DNA of 64,000 nt. Origin: Lysobacter luteus (GTDB taxonomy: Bacteria; Pseudomonadota; Gammaproteobacteria; Xanthomonadales; Xanthomonadaceae). This document shows positions 36,988 to 45,466 of this stretch, piece after piece. The notes beneath the pieces were generated by a model that had not been told where the DNA came from, ran no database searches, and saw only the letters and a list, made by a program, of their open reading frames with translations. The translations under genes were made by a program, and so were the position numbers. The first letter of the stretch is position 1; every line of letters starts with the position of its first letter. The DNA lies in assembly GCF_907164845.1 (NCBI RefSeq), contig NZ_OU015430.1, positions 1,602,001-1,666,000 on the forward strand, read 5' to 3'.

Positions 36988-37737
36988 ATGAATCCTCTGA
37001 TCCGCTGGTTCCACAAACTCGGTTCGCCTCCCTACTTCGACCGCTTCGCCGCCCGCTGGGCGCCGTGGGGTTACGGGCTGGGCCTGCTGGTGATGCTCTG
37101 GGGCGCCTACGGGGCGCTGTTCCTGGTGCCGGCCGACTACCAGCAGGGCGACAGCTTCCGGATCCTCTACATCCACGTGCCCAGCGCCTGGATGAGCATG
37201 CTGGTGTTCGGTCTGATGGCGCTGTACGCGGCCATCGCGCTGGTCTGGCGCATCAAGCTGTGCGAGATCCTGGCCATGGCCTGCGCGCCGATAGGGGCGG
37301 GTTTCACCCTCATCACGCTGGTGACCGGTTCGATCTGGGGCAAGCCGATGTGGGGCACCTGGTGGGACTGGGACCCGCGCCTGACCACCGAGCTGATCCT
37401 GCTGTTCCTCTACCTGGGCGTGATCGGCCTGTACAACGCCATCGACGACCGCCGCGCGGCCGCGCGTGCCGCCGGGTTGCTGGCGATCGTCGGTGTCGTC
37501 CTGCTGCCGGTGATCCGCTACTCGGTGATCTGGTGGAACTCGCTGCACCAGGGCCAGACCATCCGCATATTCGGCGAGTCGACGATGGACCCGTCGATGA
37601 TCCAGCCGCTGGTCTGGATGCTGATTGGCACCAAGCTCTGGTTCGTCGGCGCCCTGCTCGCCCGCTCGCGGGCCGACAACCTGCGCCGCGAAGCCGGCAA
37701 GGCCTGGGTGGCGACACTGGCCGGGGGCTCGCGATGA
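36988..37737 (+). CDS. ccmC: Heme lyase/handling protein CcmC
   Basis: A 249-aa inner-membrane protein with six transmembrane helices, which attaches heme to the periplasmic chaperone CcmE. The tryptophan-rich WWD signature is clear: [18 protein letters not shown] near residue 125. Histidines before and after it serve as heme ligands in this family ([10 protein letters not shown] near residue 59; NSLHQGQT near 188). ATGA overlap with ccmD couples the two. Confidence 0.97.
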   Translation: MNPLIRWFHKLGSPPYFDRFAARWAPWGYGLGLLVMLWGAYGALFLVPADYQQGDSFRILYIHVPSAWMSMLVFGLMALYAAIALVWRIKLCEILAMACAPIGAGFTLITLVTGSIWGKPMWGTWWDWDPRLTTELILLFLYLGVIGLYNAIDDRRAAARAAGLLAIVGVVLLPVIRYSVIWWNSLHQGQTIRIFGESTMDPSMIQPLVWMLIGTKLWFVGALLARSRADNLRREAGKAWVATLAGGSR

Positions 37738-37922
37738 GCTACCTGGGCTACGTGGTCGCCGCCTACGCCGTGTTTGCCGTGGTGCTGGCGTGGGACCTGG
37801 TATCGCCGCTGCTGCAGGTCCGCCGCGAGCTCCGCGCGGCGCGCCGCCGGGCGCAACGCCAGGCCGCCGCGCGGACGTCCGCGCCGCACACCCCCTCCGT
37901 TACCGACGAGTTGACCCGATGA
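37734..37922 (+). CDS. ccmD: Heme exporter protein CcmD
   Basis: A 62-aa protein with a single N-terminal transmembrane helix ([21 protein letters not shown]) followed by a basic, Arg-rich cytosolic tail. CcmD stabilises CcmC-CcmE interaction and helps release holo-CcmE. It overlaps both neighbours by 4 nt (ATGA at each end). The small size and the order between ccmC and ccmE make the call firm although sequence conservation is low. Confidence 0.9.
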   Translation: MSYLGYVVAAYAVFAVVLAWDLVSPLLQVRRELRAARRRAQRQAAARTSAPHTPSVTDELTR

Positions 37923-38407
37923 ATCCTGTCCGACGCCGCCGCCTGCTCTGGGTGCTCGCGCTCGTGGTGGCCGCCGCGATCGCCGCAACCCTGGTCGCAA
38001 TGGCGCTGCAGCGCAACGTCGCCTACCTGTACACGCCCAACGAGGTGATCAGCGGCGAGGCCGGCGCCGACGTACGCTCGGGCCAGGCCCGGTTCCGCCT
38101 CGGCGGCATGGTGGCCGAAGGCTCGCTGCGGCGTGTCGATGGCACGCTGGAGTCCCACTTCGACGTCAGCGATGGTGACGCCCTGATGCCGGTCACCTAC
38201 ACCGGGATTCTCCCCGACCTGTTCCGCGAGAACCAGGCCGTGGTCGCGACCGGCCGCATGGACGGCGACCGCTTCGTCGCCGAGGAAGTGCTGGCCAAGC
38301 ACGACGAGACCTACATGCCCAAGGAAGTCGCCGACAAGATGGGCCAGGCGCACCAGAAGCACGACGTCGACGCGCCGGCCGCGGGCACCGCCGGATCGGC
38401 CAACTGA
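37919..38407 (+). CDS. ccmE: Heme chaperone CcmE
   Basis: A 162-aa periplasmic heme chaperone anchored by an N-terminal helix ([20 protein letters not shown]). The covalent heme ligand His128 and the axial Tyr132 are in [13 protein letters not shown]. The OB-fold core begins with [13 protein letters not shown]. The C-terminal tail after 135 is hydrophilic and flexible. It overlaps ccmD by 4 nt and ccmF by 1 nt (TGATG). Confidence 0.97.
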   Translation: MNPVRRRRLLWVLALVVAAAIAATLVAMALQRNVAYLYTPNEVISGEAGADVRSGQARFRLGGMVAEGSLRRVDGTLESHFDVSDGDALMPVTYTGILPDLFRENQAVVATGRMDGDRFVAEEVLAKHDETYMPKEVADKMGQAHQKHDVDAPAAGTAGSAN

Positions 38408-40368
38408 TGCTGCCCGAATTCGGCCAGGTCGCACTGGTCCTCGCACTGCTGGTGGCGATGCTGCAGGCCGCGCTACCACTGGTCGGCGCCCAGCGCGGGA
38501 TCGGCGCGTGGATGGCCACCGCGCGGCCGGCCGCCTATGCGCAGCTGGTGCTGGTGGCCCTGGCGTTCGGCATTCTCACCGAAGCGTTCGTCAGCCAGGA
38601 CTTCTCGGTGCGTTACGTGGCCGAGAACTCCAACTCGCTGCTGCCGATGGTCTACCGATACACCGCGGTCTGGGGCTCACACGAGGGCTCGCTGCTGCTG
38701 TGGGCGTTGGTGCTGGCGTTGTGGACGGCGGTGGTGGCGCGTTTCTCGCGGGCGCTGCCGGCCCAGGTGATCGCGCGGGTGCTTGGCGTGATGGGCATCG
38801 TCAGTGTTGGCTTCCTGGCCTTCCTGATCTTCACCAGCAACCCGTTCGACCGGTTGTTGCCGGCCGCCGCGGAGGGACGCGACCTCAACCCGCTGCTGCA
38901 GGACCCGGGGATGATCATCCACCCGCCGATGCTGTACTTCGGCTACGTCGGCTTTGCCGTCCCCTTCGCGTTTGCGATCGCCGCACTGCTGGACGGCCAC
39001 GTCGACGCGCGCTGGCTACGCTGGACCCGGCCGTGGACCAACGTCGCCTGGGCGTTCCTGACCGCCGGCATCGCGCTGGGCAGCTGGTGGGCGTACTACG
39101 AGCTGGGCTGGGGCGGCTGGTGGTTCTGGGATCCGGTCGAGAACGCCAGCTTCATGCCGTGGCTCGCCGGCGCGGCGCTGCTGCATTCGCAGGCGGTCAC
39201 CGAGAAGCGTGGCGCCTTCCGGGGCTGGACCCTGCTGCTGGCCATCGCCACGTTCTCGCTGTCGCTGCTGGGCACGTTCCTGGTGCGCTCGGGCGTGCTG
39301 ACCAGCGTGCATGCCTTCGCGGCCGACCCGACCCGCGGGCTGTTCATCCTGATCTTCCTCGGCATCGTCATAGGCGGTTCGCTGGTGCTCTACGCGCTGC
39401 GCGCGCCCGGCGACAGCGATGGGAAGGCCGACCCGCGCCAGTACTTCGCCGCCAGCTCGCGCGAGACCCTGCTGCTGGGGAACAACCTGCTGTTGTCGAC
39501 CGCTTGCGCGATGGTGCTACTCGGCACGCTGTACCCGCTGCTGGCCGACGCGCTGGAGCTGGGCAAGATCTCGGTGGGTCCGCCCTACTTCGCGCTGCTG
39601 TTCACCCTGCTGATGGCGCCACTGGTGCTGCTGCTGCCGTTTGGCCCGGTGACGCGCTGGCAGCGCGAGCAGGTATCGCGGCCACTGGCGATGCTTGCGC
39701 CGTGGGCCGGGCTCGCGCTGGCGGCCGGCGTCGCCGCGTTCTTCTTCGCGCCGCAGGGTGCATGGAAGGTGGCGGCGGGCGTCACCGGCGCCGTGTGGGT
39801 CGGGCTGGGCACGCTGCGCTTCGCGTGGTCGCGGCTGTCGGCCAGCGGGCGGATGACCGCCGAGATGTGGGGGATGACCCTGGCCCACCTCGGCGTCGCG
39901 GTGTTCCTGGCCGGCGCGTTGCTGGTGGAAGGCCTGAGCCTGCAGAAGGAGCTTGCGGTGAAGCCGGGCCAGACCGTCGAGCTGGGCGGACATGCGTTCC
40001 GGTTCGAGGGCGTCGAGCATCGCGTCGGCCCCAACTACGAGGCCGACCTGGGCACCGTCCAGGTCTTCCGCGACGGCGCCCCGTTGGCGACCATGCATCC
40101 TGAAAAGCGCGCCTATGTCAGCGGCGGCCAGGTCATGACCGAAGCCGCCATCGAGCGCAGCGTGACCCGCGACCTGTACGTCGCGCTGGGCGAACCGCTC
40201 GGCGGCGATGCGTGGGCCATCCGCGTACACATCAAGCCGTTCGTGCGCTGGATCTGGGTCGGCGCGTTGCTGATGACGCTGGGCGGGCTGGTCACCGCGG
40301 CCGACCGCCGTTTCCGCCGGGTCGACGCCCGCCCCGGTACCGCCAACACCGCAGGGAGCGTGCAATGA
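38407..40368 (+). CDS. ccmF: Heme lyase subunit CcmF
   Basis: A 653-aa polytopic inner-membrane protein that ligates heme from CcmE to the apocytochrome CxxCH. The WWD motif is GWGGWWFWDPVENASFMPWL (about residues 236-255), with histidine ligands near HPPMLYFGYVGFA and LLHSQAVTEKRG. Length and ~14 predicted helices fit. Start overlaps ccmE by 1 nt; the stop overlaps ccmG by 4 nt. Confidence 0.97.
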   Translation: MLPEFGQVALVLALLVAMLQAALPLVGAQRGIGAWMATARPAAYAQLVLVALAFGILTEAFVSQDFSVRYVAENSNSLLPMVYRYTAVWGSHEGSLLLWALVLALWTAVVARFSRALPAQVIARVLGVMGIVSVGFLAFLIFTSNPFDRLLPAAAEGRDLNPLLQDPGMIIHPPMLYFGYVGFAVPFAFAIAALLDGHVDARWLRWTRPWTNVAWAFLTAGIALGSWWAYYELGWGGWWFWDPVENASFMPWLAGAALLHSQAVTEKRGAFRGWTLLLAIATFSLSLLGTFLVRSGVLTSVHAFAADPTRGLFILIFLGIVIGGSLVLYALRAPGDSDGKADPRQYFAASSRETLLLGNNLLLSTACAMVLLGTLYPLLADALELGKISVGPPYFALLFTLLMAPLVLLLPFGPVTRWQREQVSRPLAMLAPWAGLALAAGVAAFFFAPQGAWKVAAGVTGAVWVGLGTLRFAWSRLSASGRMTAEMWGMTLAHLGVAVFLAGALLVEGLSLQKELAVKPGQTVELGGHAFRFEGVEHRVGPNYEADLGTVQVFRDGAPLATMHPEKRAYVSGGQVMTEAAIERSVTRDLYVALGEPLGGDAWAIRVHIKPFVRWIWVGALLMTLGGLVTAADRRFRRVDARPGTANTAGSVQ

Positions 40369-40916
40369 CCACCAACACATCCAAGGCCCGCTGGCTGCCA
40401 CTGGTCGTGTTCGGCCTGCTGGCCGCGCTGCTGCTGGCCGGCGTGATCCTCAGCCGCCAGGGCAACCGCGAGGCACTGCCCTCGCCGTTGATCGGCAAGC
40501 CTGCGCCCGCCTTCGAGTTGCCGGTGCTGCACGAGGCCGGCCGCCTGGTGTCGTCCACTGAGCTTCTTGGCGAGCCCTACCTGCTCAACGTCTGGGGCAG
40601 CTGGTGCCCGGAGTGCCGGGTCGAGCACCCGGTGTTGACCCGGTTCGCCGAGACCAAGCGAATCCGTGTGATCGGCTACAACCTCAAGGACGAGCACGCC
40701 GACGCGCTGCGCTGGCTCGAGCAGTTCGGCAACCCGTACTGGCTGGTGCTGACCGACTACACCGGCGACAAGGCGATCGACTGGGGCATCTACGGCGCAC
40801 CGGAGACCTTCCTGGTCGACGCGGCCGGCGTGATCCGCTGGAAGCACGTGGGCCCGGTCAGCGACGAGACCATCCGCGACGAGCTGATCCCGCTGCTCCA
40901 CGAGGTGGACGGCTGA
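40365..40916 (+). CDS. ccmG: Thiol:disulfide interchange protein CcmG/DsbE
   Basis: A 183-aa membrane-anchored periplasmic thioredoxin-like reductant. An N-terminal helix (LPLVVFGLLAALLLAGVIL) anchors it, and the redox centre is Cys81-Pro-Glu-Cys84 in NVWGSWCPECRVEHPVL, with the acidic Glu typical of CcmG. A cis-Pro loop GAPETFLVD follows. It keeps the apocytochrome or CcmH thiols reduced. ccmF overlaps upstream by 4 nt, and the next start overlaps its stop by 1 nt. Confidence 0.96.
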   Translation: MTTNTSKARWLPLVVFGLLAALLLAGVILSRQGNREALPSPLIGKPAPAFELPVLHEAGRLVSSTELLGEPYLLNVWGSWCPECRVEHPVLTRFAETKRIRVIGYNLKDEHADALRWLEQFGNPYWLVLTDYTGDKAIDWGIYGAPETFLVDAAGVIRWKHVGPVSDETIRDELIPLLHEVDG

Positions 40917-41386
40917 TGCTCCGCGTGCGCGCCCTGCTGACGCTGGTGTTGCTCACGCTGGCGTGGGCGCTGCCGACCGCCGCGCTCGCGCAGGCCGCGA
41001 CCACCGTCGCCCCGCCGGAGTTCACCAGCCGCGCCGAAGCCGAGCGCTTCCACGCGCTGACGGAAGAACTGCGCTGCGTGAAGTGCCAGAACCAGTCGCT
41101 GGCCGATTCCAATGCCGCCATCGCCCAGGACCTGCGAAACGAGGTGCTGGTGCTGATGCGCAAGGACATGACCGACGCCGAGATCAAGCAGTACCTGGTC
41201 GCACGCTACGGCGAATTCGTGCTGTACCGCCCGCGTGTCGAACCGACCACCTGGCTGCTGTGGTTCGGTCCCGCCGTGCTGCTGCTGGCGGGCGGGCTGG
41301 TGGTGGTGGGCATCGTGCGCCGCCGTGCGGACCCGCGTGCGGCCGCTGCTCCGGACGAGGCGCGCGACCAGGACCAGGAGTGGTGA
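40916..41386 (+). CDS. ccmH: Cytochrome c-type biogenesis protein CcmH (CycL)
   Basis: A 156-aa protein with a signal peptide (ALLTLVLLTLAWALPTAALAQ), a periplasmic redox domain and a C-terminal transmembrane helix (TTWLLWFGPAVLLLAGGLVV). The Cys54-Val-Lys-Cys57 pair is in LRCVKCQNQSLADSN, the CcmH signature. It reduces or holds apocytochrome cysteines with CcmG. TPR domains, fused in E. coli CcmH, are absent because the separate ccmI carries them. Confidence 0.96.
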   Translation: MLRVRALLTLVLLTLAWALPTAALAQAATTVAPPEFTSRAEAERFHALTEELRCVKCQNQSLADSNAAIAQDLRNEVLVLMRKDMTDAEIKQYLVARYGEFVLYRPRVEPTTWLLWFGPAVLLLAGGLVVVGIVRRRADPRAAAAPDEARDQDQEW

Positions 41387-42390
41387 TGAGTGTGTTCGTG
41401 ATCGCCAGCCTGGTGCTGGCCCTGCTGGTCCTGGCGCTGGTGTTGCGCCCGGTTTGGCGCGACCGGCCGCTGGCCGGTGCCGGCATGCTGGCCGGCCTGC
41501 TGGTCACCACGGGCTTGCTGTATGCCTTGGTCGGCACGCCGCGCGCGCTCGACGCCAGCCAGCGACGCGCGCCGGAATCACTGTCGGAGGCGATCGTGCA
41601 ACTGACCGCCGAACTGGAACGCGATCCCAACCAGATCGAAGGATGGCGCTTGCTGGCGCGCGCTCACGCGGCCGAAGGCCGATTCGCCGAGTCGCGTGAC
41701 GCCTACGCCCGCGCGGTGCTGCTCGCCCCGGACGAACCCGCCCTGCTGGCCGAGGCCGCCGAGGCCCGCGCCAAGGCCGACCCGTCCCGCCTGTTCGACG
41801 AAACCGCGGTGGCGATGCTACGCCACGCGCTTGAGATCGAGCCCCAGCACCAGCGCGCCCGCTGGTTCCTCGGCATCGCCCGTCGCCAGGCCGGTGCGGC
41901 CGCCGAGGCCGTGGCGATCTGGGAGCCGCTGCTGGCCCAGGTTGACGCAACCACCGCAGCCAGCCTGCGAGAGCAGATCGACCTGGCCCGCGCCGATGCC
42001 GGGATGGCGCCGTTGCCGCCCACCCCTGAAACGGCGGCATCCCCCGTCAACATCACCGCGAGCGTCTCGCTCGACCCGGCCCTGGCGATGCGCTACCCCG
42101 ACGGCGCCAGCGTGTTCGTGATCGCGCGACGCCCCGGCGGCCCGCCGATGCCGGTCGCGGTGGAGAAGCTGCAACCCACCGGCTTCCCGCTGACGGTCAC
42201 CCTCACCGACGCAGACAGCCTGATGCCGACTGCCCGCCTCTCCGACCTGCCACAGGTCGAACTGCTTGCACGCGTGTCCGCCAGTGGCGACGCCACCCCG
42301 CGGGCGGGCGACTTCGAATCGGCACCCGTAGTGGTGGAAAACGGCGCGGAGGTTTCGGCAGCGTTGATGATCGACCGTGTGGTCGAATAG
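41386..42390 (+). CDS. ccmI: Cytochrome c biogenesis protein CcmI (CycH) with TPR domain
   Basis: A 334-aa apocytochrome chaperone. Two N-terminal helices (VFVIASLVLALLVLALVLRP and MLAGLLVTTGLLYALVG) flank a short cytosolic loop. The periplasmic part has TPR-like repeats (LARAHAAEGRFAESRDAYAR, LRHALEIEPQHQRARWFLGI) and a C-terminal beta-rich domain, roughly 215-334. It starts 1 nt inside the ccmH stop and completes the set CcmABCDEFGHI. Four nt separate it from the next gene. Confidence 0.94.
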   Translation: MSVFVIASLVLALLVLALVLRPVWRDRPLAGAGMLAGLLVTTGLLYALVGTPRALDASQRRAPESLSEAIVQLTAELERDPNQIEGWRLLARAHAAEGRFAESRDAYARAVLLAPDEPALLAEAAEARAKADPSRLFDETAVAMLRHALEIEPQHQRARWFLGIARRQAGAAAEAVAIWEPLLAQVDATTAASLREQIDLARADAGMAPLPPTPETAASPVNITASVSLDPALAMRYPDGASVFVIARRPGGPPMPVAVEKLQPTGFPLTVTLTDADSLMPTARLSDLPQVELLARVSASGDATPRAGDFESAPVVVENGAEVSAALMIDRVVE

Positions 42391-42394
42391 GCGC

Positions 42395-43528
42395 ATGACC
42401 GAATTCATCCCGCCCGGTACCCGCTTCATCGACCTGCCCTCGCCGTTCCCGATGCGACGGGGCGGCGAGATCCACCGCGCACGGATCGCCTACGAAACCT
42501 GGGGCACGCTCTCGCCCGCACGTGACAACGCCCTGCTGATCGTCACCGGGCTCTCGCCCGACGCCCACGCCGCCTCCAACGACGCCAACCCCGAGCCGGG
42601 CTGGTGGGAGGCCATGGTCGGCCCCGGCAAGGCGATCGACACCGACCGCTGGTTCGTCATCTGCAGCAACGCGCTGGGGAGCTGCAAGGGGTCCTCCGGC
42701 CCCGCCTCCGCCAATCCCGACACCGGCGAGCCCTACCGCCTGGACTTCCCCGAGCTGTCGATCGAGGACGGCGCCGAGGCGGCCGCCCACCTGGTGCGGA
42801 CGCTGGGCGTCGACCAGTTGGCCTGCCTGGTCGGCAACTCGATGGGCGGGATGGTGTCGCTGGCGATGCTGGCCCGCCACCCGGGCATCGCCCGCACGCA
42901 CATCAACATTTCCGGCGCCGCCAAGGCCCTGCCGTTTTCGATCGCGATCCGTTCGCTGCAGCGCGAGGCGATCCGGCTGGACCCGAACTGGAACAACGGC
43001 TGCTACGACGACGCCAGCTACCCCGAGTCGGGGATGCGCATGGCGCGCAAGCTCGGCGTCATCACCTACCGCTCGGCGCTCGAGTGGGACGGCCGGTTCG
43101 GCCGCGTCCGGCTGGACTCCGACCGCGCCGACGACGAGCCATTCGGACTGGAGTTCGAAGTGGAGAGCTACCTGGAGGCTCATGCCCGGCGCTTTGTCCG
43201 CCGCTTCGACCCCAACTGCTACCTCTACCTCAGCCGCTCGATGGACTGGTTCGACCTCGGTGACCACTGCGCCGGGCGCTGCGGAGACGCCGAGACCGAT
43301 ACCCGCGCCGGGCTGGCGGCGATCCGGATCGAGAAGGCGCTGGCCATCGGCGCTGAGACCGACATCCTGTTCCCGCTGCAACAGCAGCGCGAGATCGCCG
43401 AAGGGCTGCGGGCCGGCGGCGCCGATGCGAGCTTCCTGCCGTTGCCGTCGCCGCAGGGCCACGACGCCTTCCTGGTCGATTTCGACCGGTTCGCCCCGGC
43501 CGTGCGTGGGTTCCTCGACACCCTCTAG
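42395..43528 (+). CDS. metX: MetX-family acyltransferase (serine or homoserine O-succinyl/acetyltransferase)
   Basis: A 377-aa alpha/beta hydrolase-fold acyltransferase. The nucleophile Ser149 is in GNSMGGMVSLAML, and the catalytic His is in PSPQGHDAFLVD near residue 350. Bacterial MetX enzymes activate homoserine for methionine synthesis. As I recall, related Xanthomonadales proteins were instead shown to succinylate L-serine for cysteine synthesis, and the SNALGSCKGSSGPAS segment with the adjacent thiol dioxygenase is compatible with that. Sequence alone does not decide the amino-acid or acyl-CoA preference. It starts 4 nt after ccmI, so it may be transcribed with the ccm operon. Confidence 0.85.
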   Translation: MTEFIPPGTRFIDLPSPFPMRRGGEIHRARIAYETWGTLSPARDNALLIVTGLSPDAHAASNDANPEPGWWEAMVGPGKAIDTDRWFVICSNALGSCKGSSGPASANPDTGEPYRLDFPELSIEDGAEAAAHLVRTLGVDQLACLVGNSMGGMVSLAMLARHPGIARTHINISGAAKALPFSIAIRSLQREAIRLDPNWNNGCYDDASYPESGMRMARKLGVITYRSALEWDGRFGRVRLDSDRADDEPFGLEFEVESYLEAHARRFVRRFDPNCYLYLSRSMDWFDLGDHCAGRCGDAETDTRAGLAAIRIEKALAIGAETDILFPLQQQREIAEGLRAGGADASFLPLPSPQGHDAFLVDFDRFAPAVRGFLDTL

Positions 43529-43542
43529 CGCCCGGGTAGAAT
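43515..43542 (+). promoter_or_regulatory. Putative promoter of the thiol dioxygenase gene
   Basis: TCGACA (43515-43520) and TAGAAT (43537-43542) each match the sigma70 boxes at 5 of 6 positions with a 16-bp spacer. The -35 lies within the last codons of metX. The expected start would be at or next to the ATG at 43550, implying a leaderless mRNA. Confidence 0.55.
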
Positions 43543-43549
43543 CGGACGC

Positions 43550-44143
43550 ATGAACGCCCAAGCCCTGCCCGACATCCCGTTCCCCGGCCACGACAAGCTG
43601 GTCCATGCGCTCGACGCGGCCGTCACCGCCGGCGACCAGCACGCCATCACCTCGGCGCTGCGCAACACCCTGTGCCGGATGATCCGCGACCGCGACGTCA
43701 GCCTGCCGCCGTGCGTATTCGAACCGATCGAGGACCACTATGCGCGGCGCGAGATCTACCGCAGCCCCGAGCACGGCTACAGCGTCGTAGCGATGACGTG
43801 GGGCCCGGGCCAGGGCACGCCGGTGCACGACCACTGCGGCCTATGGTGCGTGGAGGGTGTCTGGGACGGCGAACTGGAGATCACCCAGTACGAGTTGCTC
43901 GAGCGCGACGACGAGCGTTTCCGCTTCCGTGCCGCCGGCGGCATGGTGGCCGGGCCCGGCAGCGCCGGCAGCCTGATCCCGCCTCACGAGTACCACGCCA
44001 TCCGCAACACCAGCGGCGACGAGGTCGCGGTGTCGGTGCACATCTACAAGGCCGCCATGGAAGGCTGCTCGATGTTCATCCCGCAGGACGGCGAGTGGTT
44101 CACCCGCGCCGACAAGGCGCTGCCCACCGACGAGGCCCACTGA
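43550..44143 (+). CDS. Thiol dioxygenase (cysteine dioxygenase/3-mercaptopropionate dioxygenase family)
   Basis: A 197-aa cupin that inserts O2 into a thiol to give a sulfinate. The iron ligands are His93, His95 (GTPVHDHCGLWCVEGVWDGE) and His149 (LIPPHEYHAIRN). Cys100 lies where the Cys-Tyr cofactor cysteine of mammalian enzyme sits only loosely, so crosslink formation is unclear. The family includes cysteine dioxygenase and 3-mercaptopropionate dioxygenase, which need a closer comparison. Start ATG 43550 has no good Shine-Dalgarno, in keeping with a leaderless start. Next to the MetX-family gene, a role in cysteine turnover is plausible. Confidence 0.85.
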   Translation: MNAQALPDIPFPGHDKLVHALDAAVTAGDQHAITSALRNTLCRMIRDRDVSLPPCVFEPIEDHYARREIYRSPEHGYSVVAMTWGPGQGTPVHDHCGLWCVEGVWDGELEITQYELLERDDERFRFRAAGGMVAGPGSAGSLIPPHEYHAIRNTSGDEVAVSVHIYKAAMEGCSMFIPQDGEWFTRADKALPTDEAH

Positions 44144-44200
44144 CGGCCGAGCGGCGAAAAGCGCAGACGCATTTGGCCCCGCGCCCCGAAAGTTGTCGGC

Positions 44201-44206
44201 TATACT
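44201..44206 (+). promoter_or_regulatory. -10 box of tRNA-Leu
   Basis: TATACT followed by TCGCGC lies 15 nt upstream of the mature tRNA 5' end. A matching -35 is not obvious. Confidence 0.55.
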
Positions 44207-44215
44207 TCGCGCCCG

Positions 44216-44302
44216 GCCGAAGTGGCGGAATCGGTAGACGCAGCGGACTCAAAATCCGCCGCCCTTAAAAGCGTGTGGGTTCGAGTCCCACCTTCGGCAC
44301 CA
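44216..44302 (+). tRNA. tRNA-Leu (anticodon CAA)
   Basis: An 87-nt class II tRNA with a long variable arm. The acceptor arms GCCGAAG and CTTCGGC pair, the anticodon stem GCGGA/TCCGC encloses the loop CTCAAAA (anticodon CAA, reading UUG), the T-loop GTTCGAGTC is present, and the CCA end is encoded. It is an isolated tRNA gene with its own terminator; no integrase or attachment-site duplicate is beside it. Confidence 0.97.
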
Positions 44303-44305
44303 GAC

Positions 44306-44331
44306 AAAAGGCCTGCAGTTGCAGGCCTTTT
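44306..44331 (+). terminator. Intrinsic terminator of tRNA-Leu
   Basis: The arms AAAAGGCCTGCA and TGCAGGCCTTTT are perfectly complementary (12 bp) and are followed by a T-run, a few nt after the CCA end. It is symmetrical and may also stop the convergent hypothetical gene. Confidence 0.9.
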
Positions 44332-44366
44332 TGTTTGCCGGCGCGGCGGCAGACAGTGCAGGGGGC

Positions 44367-44870
44367 TTACATCCCCGGGCTTTCGCTGACCCAGGCGCGG
44401 CCTTCCACATGCTCGACCAGTACTACCCGACGGTCGCGAACCAGCGTCTCCACCGTGCGCGACACGAAGCGCATGCCGAGGATGTCGAGCACGCTGCGGA
44501 CCTCGACCCTTGCCGACTTCCGGTCGTCGGACAGGTTGATGGCGTTGATCTCGTAGGTGTAGCCGAAGGGAACCTCGTTGCCGAGCAGCTCCATCAGCGG
44601 CTTCATCTTCTGGAACATTTCCTGCGTGTCGCGGCATGCGGAATCGCGCGAGACCAGCTGGATCTGCTCACGCGGTCCCACGTAGGTGGTCATCCTGCCG
44701 GACGCATCCTTCGAGAGCATCGCGCAGAGGGTGTCGGCATCCAGCGCCAGGGTGGCGTCGCGCTGGGCCAGGTAATAGGCGCGTACATCCGCTTCGTCGA
44801 GCTTGCTGCCATCGACGAACACGAACCAACCCAGACCCGCGAACACCGCGAGCAACACGTACTTGAGCAT
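44367..44870 (-). CDS. Hypothetical membrane-anchored protein
   Basis: I do not recognise this 167-aa protein. One N-terminal hydrophobic segment (LKYVLLAVFAGLGWFVFV) could be a signal anchor, and the rest is soluble with two cysteines (DTLCAMLSK, DSACRDTQEMF), which could form a disulfide if the domain is periplasmic. It begins with GGGGAGGG as a good ribosome binding site. Codon use and an uninterrupted reading frame support a real gene. It lies alone between tRNA-Leu and a small membrane-protein pair. Its function is open. Confidence 0.7.
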   Translation of the reverse strand: MLKYVLLAVFAGLGWFVFVDGSKLDEADVRAYYLAQRDATLALDADTLCAMLSKDASGRMTTYVGPREQIQLVSRDSACRDTQEMFQKMKPLMELLGNEVPFGYTYEINAINLSDDRKSARVEVRSVLDILGMRFVSRTVETLVRDRRVVLVEHVEGRAWVSESPGM

Positions 44871-44981
44871 GTCCCCTCCCCTTGAGTGCGATGCGCCGGT
44901 GCGGCGCCCGGCCGTGCGCCTCCCCGCGCATGACCGGTCCGCATTATGGGACAGCCGACCGGTAGCGTGAAGCCGGTCGCA

Positions 44982-45458
44982 CTATGCCGGCCGCCGCAGC
45001 GGCGGCGCAGGCCACGGCCACCACCCCTGGCCGGTCAATGCGTAGCGGTCGGCGGCGCGCTCGAAGCGGTTGCGCGCACTGACGCCACCGAACGCCAGGT
45101 ACACCGGCAGGAACAGCGGGCCAAGCACCATGTACTGGAAGACGTGCGCGCGCTCGTGGTCGGCCAGGCGGACGGCGGGCTCTTCGCACCAGCCGGCGCG
45201 GTGGGCGTAGGTGCGGCAGGTGCCATCGAGGTCGGCACCGGTATGCACGATGACGTTGCCAAGCGTGATGGCGCCGCCGGGGCCCCACGGCCAGTCATGG
45301 AACACCAGTGCGAGGTCGTCGCGCCGCCAGTGCGCGTGCGCGCCGAAGGGAATACCAAGCGAACCGAGCAGCAGCCCGGCGACGGTGTTGGGAAGCGTCC
45401 ATGCCGCGCCCGCCAGTCGCAGCAGCGCGGTCCACGCCGAATCGCGCCGGCGTGCCAT
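44982..45458 (-). CDS. Hypothetical protein with HExxH motif
   Basis: A 158-aa protein with no recognised name. It holds a HERAH (HExxH) motif at residues 101-105 in LADHERAHVFQYMVLG, followed at ~30 residues by NRFERAADRYA (Glu133, Asp137), which is a reasonable third-ligand position for a zinc metalloprotease of the gluzincin kind. Hydrophobic stretches precede (TVAGLLLGSLGIPF) and follow (LGPLFLPVYLAFGG), so it may be membrane-associated. Ten or so Trp residues are notable. It lies 8 nt after the stop of the PspC gene, so they probably form one transcript. Proteolytic activity is an inference from the motif alone. Confidence 0.65.
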   Translation of the reverse strand: MARRRDSAWTALLRLAGAAWTLPNTVAGLLLGSLGIPFGAHAHWRRDDLALVFHDWPWGPGGAITLGNVIVHTGADLDGTCRTYAHRAGWCEEPAVRLADHERAHVFQYMVLGPLFLPVYLAFGGVSARNRFERAADRYALTGQGWWPWPAPPLRRPA

Positions 45459-45466
45459 CGGGTGGG

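Noticed and set aside
44216-44302. tRNA-Leu as an integration site for a genomic island
   Set aside because: No integrase, no direct repeat of the tRNA 3' end and no shift in gene type downstream.
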